This document shows positions 59,120 to 64,000 of a stretch of DNA of 64,000 nt, piece by piece. A program made the position numbers and the translations under genes. Every line of letters starts with the position of its first letter. Position 1 is the stretch's first letter. Source of the stretch: Panax quinquefolius (taxonomy: Eukaryota > Streptophyta > Magnoliopsida > Apiales > Araliaceae). The notes below the pieces were generated by a model. That model did not search any database, was not told the origin of the DNA, and worked only from the letters and a program-made list of their open reading frames with translations. The DNA lies in contig CM035163.1 in assembly GCA_020205615.1 (NCBI GenBank), positions 44,154,189 to 44,218,188 on the forward strand, in the 5' to 3' direction.

Positions 59120-59330
59120 AGATATACGGGGGCATTTTGCTATTATTTCCCATTTTATTTTTATACACATAGCTATGCAATGTCTTATTCCTTTAGGCTT
59201 TTTAGTGCTACCTTAACGAGCATTCGACCAACGACTCCCAGACCATTAAGACCTTAGGGCGCTAGGTGTAAAGACAATCCCCTCGGGCTTACTTACTCAA
59301 GTAACAAAGGCCACAAAACTAGACAAGCAC
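59120..59330 (-). other. Conserved noncoding block, element A copy
   Basis: Matches the Athila-1 and B blocks in order and spacing. It is the most diverged of the three near 59200, where a few bases are missing. Confidence 0.7.
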
Positions 59331-59893
59331 GCTACGGTGTTTATTCATAATTTTTTTTATAGATAAAGCTTATATACCCCACATAACATCCCACAAACTT
59401 AGGTTCTTGCCTAAGTTTACCCTTTATTGTCCATCCTTGTCATTTTATCATTCACTCTAGCATTATCCTTTAGAGACCATTTAGGTACTAGTTTGAACTT
59501 GACCAATCAACACAGATGTTTGTTAAACGTGCTAACCTTTTATACCAGCTTCAAACATGCTCAAGATTCGATTCATAGCCGAAATTATATCATAGTTCTA
59601 ATACTCAATACTGTATTTGCTACTTATTGACAATCACATCATTGGCCCACAAACAATATGAAACACAACATTGATGGACTTAAGCAACACAATAATTACT
59701 AACTAATTTTTTTTTCATACATATGTGGATAACAAAAATGTATTACACGATTATCTACTATGCAAAACCTAAGCTACTATGAATGCCCTAAGCTATCATG
59801 CAATACTGAAAATAAAATGCAATATAGAAATTTAATTGACCAAAATTAAAAATGCAACCTAAATGAGCTAAAATGCATGCAAACATGTATTTA

Positions 59894-59910
59894 ACTCCCC
59901 CAAACTTAAA
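59894..59910 (-). promoter_or_regulatory. Internal PPT-like tract after ORF3, element A
   Basis: Minus strand TTTAAGTTTGGGGGAGT, about 65 bases past the ORF3 stop. Confidence 0.55.
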
Positions 59911-59973
59911 CAATACAATGTCCTCATTGGATAATTAATCAAAATAAGTACATGAGGACTTCCATGCTATTGC

Positions 59974-61187
59974 TTAAGTTTGAAGAGGTTGTTGTTGTTC
60001 TTTTTCATCGAAATCACTCAGTGGGAACCTTGGCATTGGTCCGGGCTGTTGATATGGAAATTGTGCCGCCGGGTTGAAACTTTGAAGAGTTATGTTCAAT
60101 GAGGCAAAAGATGTGTGCATAACATAGAACATATGCTCTTACCTCAGTGCCAATCGATGCATTTCCCGACGAGTTGCCTTGGTGTGTGCATTCATTTGAT
60201 TTTGGAACGCAAAGAACTGAGAACTAGATATGGCCTCAGCCTGCGGTACCTGCTCAGCCCCTTGATCGCCCATTTCTTCATCTTCATCCCTCGATGTCTC
60301 TGTAGCATCCACGTTGTCTTTCGACGATGATGGAAAAATGAAACCCATTCCACGTAGGTGTGACTCGCCTCCTGCCCATACAGAATATCGCGTTATAATT
60401 CTTTAATCAAGCAGCGCAAGTGGCATTTGAGTGGCCTCATCATCAGACCATATAACTTCTGCTTATCGGCACAATGAGGGATGGGTGTGGTAGGCCTCCA
60501 GAAAAATTTCCACGTAGGCACCGACGGATGGAGGAACAAATAATGGCCCCGACGTCAATTATAAAATCTTGCACAATGGCATACAATGGCAACGCCTTCT
60601 CTTTGGTGACGTCCGAGGTATGTTAGGACGGAAGCAATTTTTCACATAGGAATGCATACCAGATTTTCCCATACCGACTAAGGTCCTTGCTATGAAACAC
60701 AATGCCTCCCTTTCGACCCTTTATCCACGATGTTCCCGGCTTTGTCATCTCTACGATTATGGCATCAAAATCTGGGTCAGAATTTTGGAGATGAGCATAC
60801 TGGCAGTGGCGCGGCACCCTCAGTTGGTAGTAAGTATTGATGGCGTCAGCACTGAATGGAACCAACCGTCCTCGCACAAATGCGTGGAATGGTTCTTTGT
60901 CCACAACATTTGCGTAGAATTTTTTGACGATGTTAACGACGGCTGGTTCCAGCTCCTCGGTGAATTTGGTCCATCCCTTTTGATTAATTTGGGGCATAAG
61001 CTCCCCATCATTAGGATTTGGTGCCAACCCCGTCTCCGGTGTGAGGGCTTTGGTGACCATGTAATCATATACCGAATTCATGGCCAGTGGCAAGCACTTG
61101 CAATTCTCAGCGATCGAAGGTGCAAGTTGGTTGAGATGGACGTGAACTCTCCCCCCTTTGGCATTTCGCAGATGATTGTGAAGCCAT
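59974..61187 (-). pseudogene. Element A ORF3, 'putative plant transposon protein' type
   Basis: ATG at 61187 gives the same N-terminus as element B ('MASQ', then 'QRGESSRPSQP'). A frameshift near 61110 and a second change or stop near 60620 and 60465 break it. Motifs: 'YDYMVTKALTPETGLAPNP', 'VVNIVKKFYANVVDKEPFH', 'FVRGRLVPFSADAINTYYQLRVP', 'MTKPGTSWIKGRKGG', 'SVWAGG', 'GMGFIFPSSS', and an acidic tail. It lies downstream of this element's integrase (ends near 61915), with a PPT-like tract at 61217-61233 just before the ATG. The long plus-strand ORF at 60692-61216 is the antisense of this gene. Confidence 0.75.
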
Positions 61188-61216
61188 GTCTCTCTCAATT
61201 GTTGGTTTTGCCCTAA

Positions 61217-61233
61217 CTCTCCCCCAAACTTTT
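61217..61233 (-). promoter_or_regulatory. PPT-like tract before ORF3, element A
   Basis: Minus strand AAAAGTTTGGGGGAGAG, about 30 bases upstream of the ORF3 ATG. Confidence 0.55.
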
Positions 61234-61914
61234 CAATATTATCTCTCTAGCTCACAACTATACTCTTTTTTTTCTTTATATGAAGTGTGGTGGGAGAGTT
61301 TGTATGATATGTGGTGGTATTTATATATGGAGAGGGAAGGCTAGCATTTGTGGAGTGAGAAGGTAGAGAGGTGGAGAAGAGTAATGGAGTGTTGGGAATG
61401 TGGGGAAAAAGTAATGTTAGTGGGTGGTGGTTATGGAGTAATGAAGTAGTGGGGAAGTGTGAAAGTGGAGTGTTATTGGGAAGGGGAGAAGACCAAATAA
61501 TTGCCCACGTCTGTCTGAATTCCATGACCCCCGCCCCGACGGGGCTGTATTGAACTAGAAAGGCCCGCCCCGGCGGGGGTTGTAATATTGAAAGGATCCG
61601 CCCCGGCGGGCTAGCTAACTGTCAGTCCCTATCTTTTGTTTCACTGTAACGCAGTTGTGCTTCAGTTTTGCTCACTTAAAGCTCCATTTTCAAACCTACA
61701 TGACATAAAGCAGAAATACTAGTGAATTATTTATGACATGATGTATTGTGGAGAGATTAAACAGATTTTTCTTTTATTCGTCTACCTAATACTAAAATGA
61801 AAACTATGATTAAGCAATTAAAAATGTAAAATATGATAAAGAACTAAAAATTATGTTGCCTCCCAATTAGCGCTTGATTTTAAGTCGTTCAGCCTGACTA
61901 CTTCCTGCTTAAGT
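61234..61914 (-). other. Element A spacer between integrase and ORF3
   Basis: Noncoding. Three spaced GC palindrome units (about 61527-61612) share CCGCCCCG-CGGG and sit about 35 bases apart. The GGGAGGCAAC motif near 61857 also follows integrase in Athila-1. Confidence 0.6.
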
Positions 61915-64000
61915 TGTGTCGGCCAATGTGATGGCGATCACGTCGGTGTTGGCTTCGCCACCCCATTAATGCTTTAGACGGTGTTCGTTGACTTTGAATG
62001 TTTCGAGTGGATTGTGACTATAAATTTCAACTGCACCGTGAGGGAATACCTTTGACCGTGAATGGTCCCGACCATCTCGATTTAAGCTTTTCGAGGAACA
62101 ATCGCAGCATTGAGTTGAATAATAGTACTGATTGGCCTGGCTTGAATGTTCGACGCAAAATTTTCTGGTCGTGCCATCTTTTGACTTTTTCTTTGTATAG
62201 TTTGGCATTCTTATAGGCGTGAAGGCAAAACTCGTTGAGTTCATTCAATTGAAGTAATCTCTTCTCTCCTACATCTTTTTGATCAAAATTGAGTTTTTGC
62301 ACCGCCCAATATGCCTTATGTTGTAGCTTGACCGGTAAGTGACATACCTTCCCATACAGTAGTTGATATGGTGACATCCCGATTGGCGTCTTGTATGCAG
62401 TCCGGTAGGCCCATAATGCATCGTCCAATCTAAGTGACCAATCTTTTCGACTCGGATTCACCACTTTCTCCAATATCTTTTTGACTTTTCTATTTGATAC
62501 CTCAGCTTGTCCACTAGTTTGAGGGTGATACGTTGTAGCTATCTTGTGGTTGACCCCATACTTAGCCAACACACCAGTAAACGGTTTATTGCAGAAGTGA
62601 CTACCTTCGTCACAGATAATTGCTCTTGGTGTGCTAAACCTCGTGAAGATGTTCTTTTGAAGGAATTTGAGGACCACCTTGGCATCGTTTGTTGGTAGAG
62701 CTGCAACTTCAACCAACTTTGACATGTAGTCCATTGCGAAAAAAATGTATTAATTGTTCAAGGACAAGGGAAATGGTCCCATGAAATCTATACCCCATAT
62801 GTCAAAAATTTCCACTTCCAGAATCGTTTGTAAAGGCATCTCATTACGTTTCGAAATGTTGCCCACCCTTTGACACCTATCGCATTGTTTGACAAATTGG
62901 TGGACATCTTTGAATAATGTGGGCCAATAAAACCACATTCTGACACCTTCGCATCGTCCTCTCACTCCCATAATGCCGCTTATATACGGCAGATGAGTGA
63001 CACTCATGCAGAATATTCTTCACTTCACTATATGGGACACACCGTTGAATCATCTTGTTGGTGCACTGGTTGAACAAATATGGATCATCCCATATGTACC
63101 ATTTCACGTCGTGAAGAAATTTCCTTTTCTGTTGTCTTGTGAGGTCAGGTGGTAGACTGTTGCTCACAATGAAATTTGCATAATCGCCATACTATGGAAT
63201 CTCCGCTGACATCCCAAATAGTTGCGCATCCGGAAATGAGTCATTAATCTCACCGTCTTTTGCTTTCCCGTTGTTTTCCAACCTCAACAAGTGGTCGGCT
63301 ACTTGGTTCTCCGTCCCCTTTCTATCCTTTATTTCTAAGTCGAACTCTTGAAGTAGAAGAATCCACCGGATAAGGCGTGGTTTAACATCTTTTTTCGCTA
63401 TCAAGTACCGAATCGCTGCATGGTCTGTATAGACGATCACCTTAGTCTCGATCAGGTAGGCCCAAAATTTGTCAAACGCATATACCACTGCAAGAAATTC
63501 CTTTTCTGTGGTTGTGTAGTTCATTTGCATTTCTGTAAGTGTTTTGCTTGTTTAGTATATAAAGTGAAACACCTTGTCTCTACGTTGACCCAAAACAGCC
63601 CCAACCACGAAGTCACTCGCATCACACATAAGCTCAAATGGCATGCTCCAATCTGGTGCAACTATAACGGGGGCTGTAGTCAATTTCCTTTTTAATAAGT
63701 CAAAAGTCGTCTTGCATTCTTCATCAAAGCTGAACGTCGCATCCTTCTCTAAAAGACTGCATAGAGGTTTTGCAATTTTAGAGAAGTCTTTTTATTAACC
63801 TTCTGTAGAACCCATCGTGTCCCAAGAAACTCCAAGTACCCATAACTGAGTTTGGTGGAGGCAATTTTTCAATAGTTTCCAGCTTTGCTTTATCAACTTC
63901 CAATCCTTGAGCCGATACTTTATGGCCTAAAATTATGCCTTCCTCAACCATGAAGTGGCATTTTTCCCAATTTAGTACGAGATTCGTGTCCTTACATCTT
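61915..64000 (-). pseudogene. Element A pol: RT (partial), RNase H, integrase
   Basis: In element order, the RT palm/connection enters at the window edge ('[28 protein letters not shown]', 63850-63990). RNase H follows ('CDASDFVVGAVLGQ', then a stop near 63555; '[17 protein letters not shown]', '[10 protein letters not shown]', 63192-63530). The integrase zinc region is split by a frameshift near 62960 ('[16 protein letters not shown]' and '[15 protein letters not shown]'). The core has 'WGIDFMGPF' (near 62790), '[10 protein letters not shown]' and '[11 protein letters not shown]' (62027-62734), keeping all three acidic residues. The C-terminal part ends near 61915 ('VNEHRLKHYWGGEAN' after a frame change near 62030). 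Gag and protease lie right of the window. Confidence 0.88.

Noticed and set aside
60692..61216. 174-codon ORF on plus strand
   Set aside because: It is the antisense of the element A ORF3, has no recognisable domain, and is not kept in element B.

Overview
This window looks like a gene-empty stretch of a large, AT-rich plant nuclear genome, most likely a eudicot. I base this on plant-type Ty3/gypsy families (Tekay/Del chromovirus, Athila, Tat/Ogre), plant LTR primer-binding sites (tRNA-iMet and tRNA-Asp types) and a Mutator-like element carrying a ULP1-type protease gene with a DUF1985-like domain. I found no convincing host gene, tRNA or rRNA. Species cannot be fixed from the sequence alone.

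The 64 kb reads as one nested transposon cluster, and most boundaries can be fixed by target-site duplications (TSDs). The oldest layer is a Tat/Ogre gag relic (102-731). It abuts the end of a plus-strand Tekay-type LTR (1-101). A large coding-free retroelement (a LARD-like element, minus strand, 'outer LARD') enters at 732. Its 3' LTR is split into four pieces (732-3765, 7024-7595, 29208-29260, 41032-41479) and its internal region into two (41480-41778, 52580-52809). Into it went: a solo LTR (3766-7018, TSD TAATT); a second LARD on the plus strand (7596-29202, TSD CTTCG/CTTCA), whose 3' LTR was hit by an 11.2 kb MULE (14169-25335, 9-bp TSD with one mismatch); a complete but decayed Athila element (29261-41026, TSD CACGT, 'Athila-1'); a complete but decayed Tekay chromovirus (41784-52574, minus strand, TSD GTAAA); and an Athila-like element B (52810 onward, minus strand), itself hit by a related element A (57382 to beyond the window, minus strand).

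Coding content is all transposon-derived and broken. The MULE has a transposase gene (plus strand) and a multi-exon ULP1/C48-like protease gene (minus strand) that converge on an AT-rich tandem duplication. The Tekay gag-pol is a single frame of about 4.6 kb, broken by 12 stop codons without a frameshift that I can see. It carries a chromodomain, but the integrase catalytic Glu is replaced by Lys. The Athila elements carry gag, PR-RT-RNaseH-INT and, past integrase in the position where some relatives carry an env-like gene, an uncharacterised ORF3 that resembles the 'putative plant transposon protein' domain.

The most interesting signals lie in the 3' third of the three Athila-type elements. 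PPT-like tracts recur before and after ORF3 as well as at the 3' LTR. A noncoding block of roughly 160-230 bp is conserved between diverged elements. The first bases of each LTR form a hairpin with compensatory changes. Family-specific GC-rich palindromic phrases recur in the LTRs and in front of ORF3. These suggest a structured, functional 3' module in this lineage that ordinary gag/pol annotation does not explain.
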